From the NCBI GenBank assembly GCA_052325505.1, contig JBKQUS010000051.1:21349-85348 (forward strand): 64,000 bases of DNA. The letters run 5' to 3'. The stretch comes from DASRLE01 sp052325505. Lineage in GTDB: Bacteria; Verrucomicrobiota; Verrucomicrobiia; Limisphaerales; Palsa-1400. The position numbers and the translations under genes are program-made. A model generated the notes under the pieces. That model saw only the letters and a list, made by a program, of their open reading frames with translations. It was not told the origin of the DNA and made no database searches. Position 1 is the first letter of the stretch. Each line of letters opens with the position of its first letter. Shown piece after piece: positions 36,751 to 46,715 of the stretch.

Positions 36751-39561
36751 TTATTGGACCGTCGCCGGTGGTTGAGATGGAATTGAGTTGCGCGCAAAAG
36801 GCATTTCATCGTCGTTATGGACGCGGTTCCCGGCGGGGTCGATAATCGTCGGAGTGACAAAGATGAGCGCATTATCCTTCTCAGTGTCGGTCGATTCGCT
36901 CTGAAACAAGCGTCCGACCAAGGGCAGGTCGCCCAGAACAGGCACTTGGTCTTTCAGTTTGGTGATGGTCTCGGAAATCATTCCACCAAGGACGACCGTC
37001 TGCCCGTCCCACACATTGCAGGTTGTGACCACTTCGCGAACACGAAAACGCGGCAGAGGAAGCACCGCCACCAACGGGGCGCCAACCCCGCCGGAAGTCG
37101 CCCCCTCGGCTGTGGGTACAAAGCCCCCGGGATTGTCGTAGCCGATGAATTCCAAGATGGTGGGCAACAAAACCATTTGAATGGAGAAGCCGTCCGCCGA
37201 AACGGTTGGCATGACGTCGAGAGAGGGGCCAAGGCCGAAAGCCGTCGTGTTGTATGTGATCGTAGGAGCGATAACGCCCGTGCCGCCGACCAGACCGGTT
37301 GTGGTGGAACTGGTGGTCGTTATGCTGGCGCTGGTAACGATGGTCGCCAAGTCCTGGACGGCGATATGAGTTTGGCGGCCACTGAGCGTTGTAACCTTGG
37401 GCGCGGAGAGAAGATCCGACCCAGTGCGTTGTTGAATGGCGTTAATCGCCACGCGAAATTGCGGGTCGGTCATGATGCCGGTGACCGTGGCCACGGTGGG
37501 AATTGGGCCCAAGGAGGAGCTTTGGCCGTATTCATTGCGCAAGCCTGAAGTCAATGAATTGTCCGTGGCCGCCGGGACAACGTAACTTGGCGTTTGCAAC
37601 AGACTGGTGGATCCGGGCCCTGGGAAAACACCGCTCGGATTCGCAGTGGTGGAGGGGCCCGTAAAGGAGGGAGCTGTTCCGCCCTGGACGCCAATGGCCC
37701 CGTTATTGACCAATGTATTGCCCAAATACCAGTTAAAGCCGAGGGCGCGACTGTCTTCCTGGGTCAACTCCACAAACTTCGCCTCGATGGTCAGTTCCGG
37801 AGGAGACTGGTTCAGCAGTTCAACAGCTTGTTCAATGATTTCCAAATCCTCCAAGGAGGCGCGCACCATCAACTCACCCAGACGATCGTTGAAAAAGACA
37901 ATTTTCGGAGGGCTTAAATCTACGCCCGCCGCGGTAAAATAAGCTCTGACCATTTCGTCAAGCAGAACCGTATTGTCCACTTTGGTCACGTAATCCAATC
38001 CGATTTGGTTGTTCCGGGTAATCTGCATGATTCCACCCTGGCCAATCCCGCCTCCTTGCTGGCCGCCCCCCGCCACCCCGCCGCCACCCTGGCCGCTGCC
38101 CTGGGTGATGGGAGAGATGTTCACGCTGGGAATAGTTACGCCCGTGCTGGAGGAACCGCCGGCACTTCCGCCGCCACCGCCACCGCCACCGCCACCGCCG
38201 CCACCACCGCCGCCACCGGTCCCGCTGCTTTGAGTTCCCGTATTCAGGAGGATCGAGCTGACCTGCTGCAAACCCTGCTCAAATGTGTTTGGATCAACTT
38301 TGAAAACCTTTGTGTAGAGCGCCACTGCTTCGGCAGGCTTGGGCGAAAAGACGACCGCGTAATCCTCGATGGTGTATCGGATTGGTTGATCGGCCACTTT
38401 GGTAATGGCATCCAGCACATCAGCCAAACGGAGATTGGCCAACGGAGGGGCGATGTGAATGGTGACGGTGCTCATATCCATGGCAGGCGCAGGAGCGGCG
38501 ACGGCGCCAGCCGCAGCCGCGGCCGCGCCGGTCGTATCGGTCGGAGCGATGGCCCCGGCCGAGGCGTCGGCATGCGGATTGATCATAAAGTTAATGCCCT
38601 CGCCGTCCGGATCGCGCTTTTGGGTCTCGATCCGCAGGCGGTTGAGCACTTCGGTCAGAGGCAGGTCGTAGCTGACTTCATTAATCCGGATGCGCTCCAA
38701 TTTGGACAGTATCTTCTGCCTCCCGGCGCTGGTGTAAACAAGGTTGGTTTGCGCCATGGGATTGGGAATGGGAAAGCTTTCTTGTTTAGTGGACGGGATC
38801 CAGGCTTTTTCCACGGCGCCGATGGCCGTCTTTGCCACGGCCTCGCGGGCGCGGGCGTTGGCCGCGAACCGGGCTTCCTTGACAAGATCCAAATAATAAG
38901 GGGCGGTTTTGTTGGAAGGATCCGTCTTGAGGATCTGGTTGAGGATGACTTCCGCCTCATGGTATTTGCCCATCTCGTACAACAACTTGGCATTTTGGAC
39001 CTGTGTAGCGATATCGATCTGTGCCTTCTTGATCTCCGGGATTCTCTTGACTACATCAACGCTGGGAACCATGCCCTGCATCAGCGCGGTGCGCTGTTCA
39101 ATTTCAGCCTTGAGGTTGCGCAAAGATTCGTTGTTCGGATCCGCTTTGAGCGCGGCGTTGACCTGATCCAACGCCTCCGCCATTTCGCCGCGCGCCATGT
39201 CTTGCCGCGCCAGTTTTTCGCGCACGGCGTCCAAACCGGCCAGGGCCTGTTTTTTCTCCAGATCCACCGCAGGATTGCCGATCTGAACCAAAGGGATGAG
39301 AGACACGGCTTCCTGGTAAATCTTGGCCGCATCAACCAGTTGATCTCTCTTTTGGGCGGCCATGGCCTCGTTCAGTTTCAAGTGCAGGCGGATGGTGGCT
39401 TCCTGGCGGCGGACGGCCTCCTCCTCGGCGATTTGGACCGGGTCCTGCGTGACGGCCTGTTGGGCTTGCGCGGAAATGGCCAGAAGGAAAACCAGTTGAA
39501 GGGTAATTTTAACTGCGGGTCTCATAATATCGTGTCGCTTTTTAAGGATACAAAATCTCAT
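36751..39561 (-). CDS. Secretin-like outer-membrane protein of an Amuc_1098-type pilus system
   Basis: The 936-residue protein has a signal peptide (LQLVFLLAISAQAQQ), a TPR-like helical region (about 30-230), an STN/N0-like domain with SYDLPLTEVLNRLR, and a C-terminal secretin domain. The secretin part has ELTIEAKFVELTQ, TTLSGRQTHIAVQ and VWDGQTVVLGGMI. It resembles the Akkermansia Amuc_1098 outer-membrane pilus protein. A run of 17 glycines (coded by 38168-38218) sits before the secretin core. The start overlaps the upstream stop (TGATG); an ATG at 39525 would give a shorter signal region. It forms the outer-membrane pore of the pilus-like machine coded upstream. Confidence 0.85.
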   Translation of the reverse strand: MRFCILKKRHDIMRPAVKITLQLVFLLAISAQAQQAVTQDPVQIAEEEAVRRQEATIRLHLKLNEAMAAQKRDQLVDAAKIYQEAVSLIPLVQIGNPAVDLEKKQALAGLDAVREKLARQDMARGEMAEALDQVNAALKADPNNESLRNLKAEIEQRTALMQGMVPSVDVVKRIPEIKKAQIDIATQVQNAKLLYEMGKYHEAEVILNQILKTDPSNKTAPYYLDLVKEARFAANARAREAVAKTAIGAVEKAWIPSTKQESFPIPNPMAQTNLVYTSAGRQKILSKLERIRINEVSYDLPLTEVLNRLRIETQKRDPDGEGINFMINPHADASAGAIAPTDTTGAAAAAAGAVAAPAPAMDMSTVTIHIAPPLANLRLADVLDAITKVADQPIRYTIEDYAVVFSPKPAEAVALYTKVFKVDPNTFEQGLQQVSSILLNTGTQSSGTGGGGGGGGGGGGGGGGGSAGGSSSTGVTIPSVNISPITQGSGQGGGGVAGGGQQGGGIGQGGIMQITRNNQIGLDYVTKVDNTVLLDEMVRAYFTAAGVDLSPPKIVFFNDRLGELMVRASLEDLEIIEQAVELLNQSPPELTIEAKFVELTQEDSRALGFNWYLGNTLVNNGAIGVQGGTAPSFTGPSTTANPSGVFPGPGSTSLLQTPSYVVPAATDNSLTSGLRNEYGQSSSLGPIPTVATVTGIMTDPQFRVAINAIQQRTGSDLLSAPKVTTLSGRQTHIAVQDLATIVTSASITTTSSTTTGLVGGTGVIAPTITYNTTAFGLGPSLDVMPTVSADGFSIQMVLLPTILEFIGYDNPGGFVPTAEGATSGGVGAPLVAVLPLPRFRVREVVTTCNVWDGQTVVLGGMISETITKLKDQVPVLGDLPLVGRLFQSESTDTEKDNALIFVTPTIIDPAGNRVHNDDEMPFARNSIPSQPPATVQ

Positions 39562-40328
39562 CACGGGTTTCCGTTCAATTTGATCGTTGTTATTTTGGTG
39601 TTCTTAATAGATTGCACTCTAACGAGATTGTTTGTGATTTCAACAACTTTATATTGCTCGTTGTCCAGGGTGAAAGTTTCGTCCACCCGCTCCTTGGGCA
39701 GGGTGCGCGATTCAGGGTCGTACTTCATGTCGGCCAAATATCCATCAACTCGTTTATAGGGGTTATTGGTGTCGATCCAAACCGTTTCCTGTGTTTCCGG
39801 AATCTCCAATTTCAACCTGCTTGGGTTGTCCACAGCACCTTCGATGCCGCGGATAATATAAAGGCCCGATTTTGTCTTTTCGCCCACCTTCGCAAACTCC
39901 GTCCCCCGCCGAGCCGAATGCACCTGGATGTTCATGATGTAAACCCCCCCGTTGGGGCTGGGGTGGTCATAAGCGATCACGGTGTAAAGCGGAGAGATGT
40001 TGGTCACGGTCAGGGCGTCAGGACCCGTCTTGAGGATTTTGAGCAATTCGCCATTCGCTTTTCTCCTCCAGGTGACGGGATTGAACAGATTATGGTCGCC
40101 GGACAGGATCAGCGGCGGCGAGTTGGTGATTTGCGCCAGGGCCAGCAGGTCCGTGCTGAGATTGAGTGGAACAACCTTGCTGTTCTTGTGCGGGCCTGCA
40201 CCAGGCGGCTGAGTCACTTCCTCCTTCAATTTGGAGATTTTGGCGCCCATCCAAACCGACGCCGCGGCCAAACTCAGCAACACCACGCACAGGATGATTT
40301 TCTCGTAATGTTTCTTGAGGAACTGCAT
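39561..40328 (-). CDS. Pilus-associated inner-membrane protein (Amuc_1099-like)
   Basis: The 255-residue protein has one N-terminal membrane helix (IILCVVLLSLAAASVWMGA) and a mostly periplasmic body with two similar beta segments (LLKILKTGPDALTVTNIS; TLPKERVDETFTLDN). By position and topology it matches Amuc_1099 of the Akkermansia pilus-like locus and plays a PilO/PilP-like role linking inner membrane to secretin. Its start overlaps the preceding stop by one base (TAATG), so translation is probably coupled. Confidence 0.65.
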   Translation of the reverse strand: MQFLKKHYEKIILCVVLLSLAAASVWMGAKISKLKEEVTQPPGAGPHKNSKVVPLNLSTDLLALAQITNSPPLILSGDHNLFNPVTWRRKANGELLKILKTGPDALTVTNISPLYTVIAYDHPSPNGGVYIMNIQVHSARRGTEFAKVGEKTKSGLYIIRGIEGAVDNPSRLKLEIPETQETVWIDTNNPYKRVDGYLADMKYDPESRTLPKERVDETFTLDNEQYKVVEITNNLVRVQSIKNTKITTIKLNGNP

Positions 40329-41335
40329 TAGTGCTCCGTTGCTTTGAGTTTCACCACATTAATGGACATGATCACCGTTAACGGGTTTTCCGACAGAATC
40401 GTGACCACCGAAGGCGTGGTCACCGCACCCGCGGAACCGGTGGCGACAGGCGCAGCGACAACGGGAGGCGGCCGTCTGGCCCATGCGGGAACTCCCCGGT
40501 TGGCGCCCGCTCGATTCGGCCCATATTGCCCAAAAGGGTTCTGCGCCGGACTGCGGTATTGCGGCCGAACCATGACGGGCGCCTCTTGCGGGGGCGGTTG
40601 ATAGATCTGCGTTTGCACGGAGGTGTCCGGGCCAACTGCCAGGGCTTGAATTATGAAACAATTGCTGGACCGCGCAAATCCCTCCATGACCGCGGCAATT
40701 TCAGTGCTAAAGCCGCGGAACGTGATTTTGTAGGGAGTGACAACCCCCGTTTGATTGGTCACGGAAGTGGCTGACAACAGATCGCCGGTTCCGCTATCAT
40801 CCATCGAAACGGGCACGCGTTGCAGGCTGCCGAGGTAATTGATCTTGGCGTGGTAGAGGATGTCCAAAATGGCGTCTATTTCCTCCAATTCTTCCATCCA
40901 AGGCCGAATGTTGCCGGCGGGGTAGGTGAGCCTGCCGATCAAACCGGAGAAGCCGAAAGAGTAATCGGGAGGCAATTCAACACCCGCGTTGGTGGCTCCG
41001 TTGCGAAACCGGATAAGAGTTTCTCCCAGGTAAGTCTGGAACCCCTGTTCATCCTTCGCGGGCGGCGCTGGAAAGGAGGCGAAGCTTTTTCTGAAATCAG
41101 CCAAAAACAGGCGCACGCGCTCCTGATCCGCCTTGGCGGCCTTGATGTTGTCCTTGTCCGGATACGGGGATTTTTCCTGCACCGCCTTGAGGCTGTCGGA
41201 TGTGGTGTTGTAATCGGCGGTCACCGCGGCGTTGCCGTTCAGGGAATCGGCAAGAAGCCAGGCGCAATAGCCGGTCAAGGCCAGCCCGGCGACAACACTG
41301 ATTACGAAGAACAAGTTGCGTTTGATCCAAGTCAT
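40328..41335 (-). CDS. Pilus-associated protein of the Amuc_1100 type
   Basis: The 335-residue protein has one N-terminal membrane helix (LFFVISVVAGLALTGYCAWLL), a coiled-coil stretch (about 35-85), an alpha/beta domain and a Pro-rich linker (YQPPPQEAPVMVRPQ) before a final beta strand. That order matches Amuc_1100, the Akkermansia outer-surface protein studied for host signalling, and PilO-like proteins in general. It overlaps the PilM-like gene upstream by four bases (ATGA). Sequence identity to Amuc_1100 is probably low, so the assignment rests on architecture and gene order. Confidence 0.65.
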   Translation of the reverse strand: MTWIKRNLFFVISVVAGLALTGYCAWLLADSLNGNAAVTADYNTTSDSLKAVQEKSPYPDKDNIKAAKADQERVRLFLADFRKSFASFPAPPAKDEQGFQTYLGETLIRFRNGATNAGVELPPDYSFGFSGLIGRLTYPAGNIRPWMEELEEIDAILDILYHAKINYLGSLQRVPVSMDDSGTGDLLSATSVTNQTGVVTPYKITFRGFSTEIAAVMEGFARSSNCFIIQALAVGPDTSVQTQIYQPPPQEAPVMVRPQYRSPAQNPFGQYGPNRAGANRGVPAWARRPPPVVAAPVATGSAGAVTTPSVVTILSENPLTVIMSINVVKLKATEH

Positions 41336-43224
41336 GGCCAGAGTTTGAAAGGATGCTGCAATTCCAGCGTGAGATCGAAGCTGAAGGTGTTGGAATTGGC
41401 ATCAAGGCTGATGGTTTGGCCCAAGGCGCTTTTGTCGGTAAAGTAGGGGCTGTTGGTGACATTCTGCAAAACTGTGTAAGCCAGATCGGAATTGGCGGAC
41501 GGGGAAAGGTCCAGGCGGCTCACTCCGCGACAGAGAATGGCGATGCTGCTGATGGCGTCCGCCGGCGCCGCCGTTCCAGCGGACGGTTGTGGAGCAGCGG
41601 CTGAGGGCCCCCGGCCCCGGTTCATCATTGCGCTTGGGGCGCCGCGGTACCTCCCTCCCGCCGGCGCACCCATTCCGCCGCCCATGGGCTGCCCGCCCCC
41701 TGAGGAAAGGGTGCCGCCAAAGGAGACGCCGCCAGGCAATATCGGAGAAAACGTGACCACCCATACCCCCACATCCGTATTCGTGCCGTTGTTCTCCGGA
41801 GTACGGAAACCGGCTTTTGCCGCCGCTTCGGATTTCATCAAAATCGAGCGCAATTCTGTCAAGAGATTGATCCAATAAACGCGGTTGCCCGCCAAATCCG
41901 CCATTTGGTTGGCAGAATTCAGGATCTGAGTCCGCTGGCTCATGGCCGAGTCCAATTGCTGGCTTAACGCCGTCAGTTGCGTCAGCGGCTCTTTGATTTC
42001 CTGCAACCTCTCGCTGCGAACGGTGCCCATGCGTCTTTCGGCCAGGTAAAGGGCAAAAACCACCAGCGCCAGACTGAAAACCGAGGCGACCAGATAGGGC
42101 TTCTTGTGGGCGAATTCCTGCCGCTGAATCGAGCTTCTGGGCATCAAATTCAACTCCACGGGGCAGCGGGCCAAATCCCGCAAACCCAACCCGACTACTT
42201 CACCGAAGGAGTGGGCATACTTGGAAAGCTCCTCCAAATCCAGGCCGGGGTCGAGTTCGATGTTGTGGAAAGGATTGAAATAATCGACGGGCAAATTAAG
42301 TTTCTCGGCAAAGAATTGCGCGGTGTAGGGCATGATAGATGCGCCGCCGGAAAGGAACAGCCGCTGCGGGGCCGACCCGCCCTGCTGGCCGCGAAAGAAC
42401 TGGATCGTCTGATTGACCTGGATGTGCAGCCGGGTCATAACCTGCCGGGCAATCTTTGAAATGGCCGCGGCTTGAGGATCCTCCGGCTCCGCGTAAGCGC
42501 CCCCCAGGCTGACCGAGCCTTTTTCAATCTTCACCGCCTCCGCTTCGGGAAACCGCATTTTGGTTTCATTGGCGAAATCCTGCGTAATGGAATTGGCCCC
42601 AATGTTGATGCTGCGGGAATAGACCTTGCCCTTCTCGAAGAAAAGCAAATTGCTGGTCTTCGCGCCGATGTCCAGCAACATCGTGCAGCCGTCCAAGTCG
42701 CCATAATTGTAGCGGAATGCGTTGCACAGCGCGGCAGGCGAGGCATCCACCAGCTTCAGGCGTAAGCCGGCGCCCTCGGCGGCCCGGAACAAGCCCTCGA
42801 CAACTTCCGATTTGACGGCCACCAGCAGCACCTCCAGTTCGTTGGTGGCGGAGGTGCCCAGGATCTGATAATCCCACACCACTTCATCCAGCGGAAACGG
42901 CACATTCTGCTGGGCCTCATAACGGATGATCTGCGTCACCTTGGAGGTATCCACGGGCGGCAGCTTGACAAACTTGGAGAAAACATGAAAACCCGGCGCG
43001 CAAACATTGATCTGCCTGGAGCCGAAATGCCGTTCGGACAATAGTTCCTGCAACGCCTTCTGAATGGCCCCCTCGCGCGTTGATTCCTGGGAGCCTTCCA
43101 GGCCAAGCGCCTTGATCCCAAATTGCTTCAGGCGCAAGCCTCCGGCTTCGTTTTGCTCAAACTCCGCCAGCTTCAAACTTCCCGCCCCGAAATCGGCCGC
43201 CAAAAATGACTTCGAATTTAACAT
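41332..43224 (-). CDS. pilM: PilM/PilN fusion of the pilus-like system (Amuc_1101-like)
   Basis: The 630-residue protein starts with a PilM/FtsA-type actin-like ATPase domain (residues 1-350: FLAADFGAGSLKLAEF, MLLDIGAKTSNLLFFEKG, RLFLSGGASIMPYTAQFF). A single membrane helix (about 377-395) and a PilN-like coiled coil and ferredoxin-like domain follow, with a Gly/Met/Ala-rich insertion near 515-565. PilM and PilN are separate proteins in type IV pili; here they are one chain. It is the first gene of the pilus operon. Confidence 0.85.
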   Translation of the reverse strand: MLNSKSFLAADFGAGSLKLAEFEQNEAGGLRLKQFGIKALGLEGSQESTREGAIQKALQELLSERHFGSRQINVCAPGFHVFSKFVKLPPVDTSKVTQIIRYEAQQNVPFPLDEVVWDYQILGTSATNELEVLLVAVKSEVVEGLFRAAEGAGLRLKLVDASPAALCNAFRYNYGDLDGCTMLLDIGAKTSNLLFFEKGKVYSRSINIGANSITQDFANETKMRFPEAEAVKIEKGSVSLGGAYAEPEDPQAAAISKIARQVMTRLHIQVNQTIQFFRGQQGGSAPQRLFLSGGASIMPYTAQFFAEKLNLPVDYFNPFHNIELDPGLDLEELSKYAHSFGEVVGLGLRDLARCPVELNLMPRSSIQRQEFAHKKPYLVASVFSLALVVFALYLAERRMGTVRSERLQEIKEPLTQLTALSQQLDSAMSQRTQILNSANQMADLAGNRVYWINLLTELRSILMKSEAAAKAGFRTPENNGTNTDVGVWVVTFSPILPGGVSFGGTLSSGGGQPMGGGMGAPAGGRYRGAPSAMMNRGRGPSAAAPQPSAGTAAPADAISSIAILCRGVSRLDLSPSANSDLAYTVLQNVTNSPYFTDKSALGQTISLDANSNTFSFDLTLELQHPFKLWP

Positions 43225-43299
43225 TGAATTCGCTTATGCCTCGACTGACCGATCCGTTCCCTCAATGGATTGTCCTAGACTCATTTCAAAAGTCCGTGC

Positions 43300-43328
43300 T
43301 AGTTACTGCAAATCGGGCAAGCGGTCAA
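43300..43328 (-). promoter_or_regulatory. Candidate promoter of the pilus operon
   Basis: Read leftward, TTGACC (43328-43323) and TAACTA (43305-43300) are 17 bases apart, about 75 bases before the PilM start. The surrounding DNA between 43225 and 43512 is noncoding and holds nothing else I can recognise. Confidence 0.4.
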
Positions 43329-43512
43329 TTGTTTTGATATAGAATTCTCATTCTTAGCTGGTTGCGTGCCATGAAGCCCCGCCATTTCCCGACCAGCCTT
43401 CTCAAACCATCTCAAAAAATCGCGGCGGCCTGTTTGACGCTTCCTGCCGCGCCCTTTTTTGCTTTAATTTCACGCAAAATGCGTGAAACTGGCGCACGTT
43501 GTCCGTTTGCTG

Positions 43513-44481
<969 letters not shown>

Positions 44482-44494
44482 GGCGCAAATTGGA

Positions 44495-45892
44495 TTAACG
44501 CGCTCCCCTGCCCAGGAGCACCACCCAGATGGTGTGCCAGAGGATTTTGAAGTCCAGCCATAATGTCCAGTTATCGATGTACTCCAAATCCAGGCGAACC
44601 CATTCCGAAAAATCCTTGATATCGTTGCGGCCCGACACCTGCCACAGGCATGTCAACCCCGGCTTGACGCTCAAGCGCCGGCGGTGGGACACATCGTCGA
44701 AGCGCTGCACCTCGTCCACCGGCAGCGGGCGAGGCCCGACCAGGCTCATCTCACAGCGCAAGACATTGAACAATTGGGGACATTCATCAATGCTGAACTT
44801 GCGCAGGATCCGTCCGAAACGCGTAATGCGCGGATCATTGGTCACCTTGAAGACCGGGCCGGACATTTCATTGAGCACGGCCAACTCCCGTTTCAATTGC
44901 TCGGCATTGGTGACCATGGTGCGAAATTTATACATTGTAAACGGCTTGCCGTTGAGTCCGCTGCGCTCCTGCTTGAACAGGACCGGCCCTTTGGAGGTCA
45001 GTTTGATAACCAGGGCGGCAATTAACATGGGAATGGCGAACACTGCCAGCAGCACCACTCCTCCAACCAGATCGACAATCTGCTTGGCCACGCGGGACCA
45101 GGGCTTTTCCGGCCCGGAATAGAAGACGAACACAGGCTGCCCAAAAAAATCATCCAGACTGGTGCGGGAAATATGCGTTTTGAAAAAGTCGGCCAGCAAC
45201 CACACTTCGATGCCTTCCAGTTCGCAGGCGCCGATCGCCGCTTCAACACGGTCCAACACGGTGTGGCGCGCATTGATGATGACCGTGTTGACGGCATGTT
45301 CGTGGAAGAACGACACCAAATTCGGCACGGACGATTGATTCAAGTCGAACTCCGCCAGGATCTCCAGTTCCTGCACGGCGGAGCCGGTGCTCTCCCGCAA
45401 GTGCCGGGTTTCTTCGGGCGTGCCGACAAATACGATGCGCCGCTTGAATTGCGTCTGCCCCAGCTTGCTTTGATAAGCCCATCGCACCAATTCCCCCTTC
45501 AGCATCATCAAGACAAAACTGCATACGCCGAAGAGAACATAAACCCCGCGCGCTCCGTTGAACCGCAACATGAAATCGGTCAGGATCACGAAGACGGCTG
45601 AGATGGCGCACGCTTTGGCCAGTTGCCAGGCCACCAACCGGCGCGGCGAGAAAATTGCCCGTGCATAATAGCCCTGCCATTCCAAAATCAACGGCGTCAC
45701 CGGAATAACCACCAGAAAAAGCCAGAAATAATGGCTGAAATCTGCGATGGGATCGACTTCATTCAGCCCTGCAATGGGCAACCCGCGCCAATGATAACGA
45801 AGGAGCCAGCCCAGCCATAAACCCAAGGCAAACAATCCGCCATCAACGAATTGATCGACCGTTATTCTGATTTGCCGGTCACGGTGTAACAT
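44495..45892 (-). CDS. Polyprenyl-phosphate sugar-1-phosphate transferase (initiating EPS glycosyltransferase)
   Basis: The 465-residue membrane protein has about four N-terminal transmembrane helices, a Rossmann-like middle domain, a further helix (VVLLAVFAIPMLIAALVIKL) and a C-terminal sugar transferase domain. That domain carries KFRTMVTNAE, FSIDECPQLFNVLRCEMSLVGPRP and PGLTCLWQVSGRND. It loads the first sugar phosphate onto undecaprenyl phosphate at the inner membrane and starts repeat-unit synthesis. It lies between the EpsI gene and the UDP-xylose synthase gene on the same strand. Confidence 0.9.
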   Translation of the reverse strand: MLHRDRQIRITVDQFVDGGLFALGLWLGWLLRYHWRGLPIAGLNEVDPIADFSHYFWLFLVVIPVTPLILEWQGYYARAIFSPRRLVAWQLAKACAISAVFVILTDFMLRFNGARGVYVLFGVCSFVLMMLKGELVRWAYQSKLGQTQFKRRIVFVGTPEETRHLRESTGSAVQELEILAEFDLNQSSVPNLVSFFHEHAVNTVIINARHTVLDRVEAAIGACELEGIEVWLLADFFKTHISRTSLDDFFGQPVFVFYSGPEKPWSRVAKQIVDLVGGVVLLAVFAIPMLIAALVIKLTSKGPVLFKQERSGLNGKPFTMYKFRTMVTNAEQLKRELAVLNEMSGPVFKVTNDPRITRFGRILRKFSIDECPQLFNVLRCEMSLVGPRPLPVDEVQRFDDVSHRRRLSVKPGLTCLWQVSGRNDIKDFSEWVRLDLEYIDNWTLWLDFKILWHTIWVVLLGRGAR

Positions 45893-45953
45893 GGGATGAA
45901 AACGAAAACTTGTCTCACGGTGAATTTGATTGGGTTTCTGCGCTCAAAATGCT

Positions 45954-46715
45954 TCATTTCTGGGACGCCATGGTCGACAGCCGCCCGGACGGCTGGCTCC
46001 TGACCAACTGAAACTCCGGAGCGGACGCCCGGATAAACCGTTCCAAACGCTCAAATGTGGCCTGTTCCGCGCCCGGAAGGCAAGTGACAAAATAGCTGAC
46101 GTAGGCCCAGCGTTCCAGTTCCCCCTTGCGCAGCACAGTCTTCCACATCGACCACAGACGCGACCCCTCCTCCGCCGTGATCTTGTCCCCCGAAACAAAC
46201 CAATAGACATAAATGCAATCCAGCGTCTGGCCGCTCGACTGCAATTGGCGGCTGGCTGTCAGTTTAATCGCCGGAATGTCGTAGGCCATGGGACGGTCCA
46301 TGTGCAAATTAATACGCTCGGTGCCGGTCACGTTCCAATCCTGCGCGTAGAGGCAGTATTGGGGCTGGTGTATGCTGGTATGGTCCGTCCCCATCAAGAC
46401 CACCGACACTTGCACACCAAAATCGCGCTCCGGCGAAAGGTAGAATCGACGCCCAAACGTGGTGTCCTTGGGCAACGCGTTGACCTCGCTGGTGGTAACG
46501 GGCAGCGGCCGGGATGGGATGCCCAGAACGACGGCCGGCAACACCACGCTTTGAGTGGAAACCAAGTTGGTTTTTTCATCGTAGATCGGGACATGCCCCA
46601 CCTTCACCCCCGGCGCCCCAAGAAGATGCCGCCCTCGAAACTCCCGCAACCATCCCGCCGTGGCGGCGATCATTCCCAGCGCCACGCCAAACACCACCCA
46701 CTTGGAACTTCTCAT
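45954..46715 (-). CDS. Exosortase-associated EpsI-family protein
   Basis: The 253-residue protein begins MRSSKWVVFGVALGMIAAT, a single N-terminal membrane anchor. The remainder is an extracytoplasmic domain with HQPQYCLYAQDWNV and VYWFVSGDKITAEEGSRLW, as in EpsI proteins that accompany exosortases (a conserved Cys follows HxPxxC-like text). The ATG at 46715 overlaps the exosortase stop by four bases; an upstream in-frame start would overlap much more. It works with the preceding exosortase in export linked to polysaccharide. Confidence 0.82.
   Translation of the reverse strand: MRSSKWVVFGVALGMIAATAGWLREFRGRHLLGAPGVKVGHVPIYDEKTNLVSTQSVVLPAVVLGIPSRPLPVTTSEVNALPKDTTFGRRFYLSPERDFGVQVSVVLMGTDHTSIHQPQYCLYAQDWNVTGTERINLHMDRPMAYDIPAIKLTASRQLQSSGQTLDCIYVYWFVSGDKITAEEGSRLWSMWKTVLRKGELERWAYVSYFVTCLPGAEQATFERLERFIRASAPEFQLVRSQPSGRLSTMASQK

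Noticed and set aside
38005..39759. 584-codon rightward frame opposite the secretin gene
   Set aside because: It is the antisense of clear secretin motifs; its Ala/Thr-rich stretch only mirrors the glycine microsatellite.
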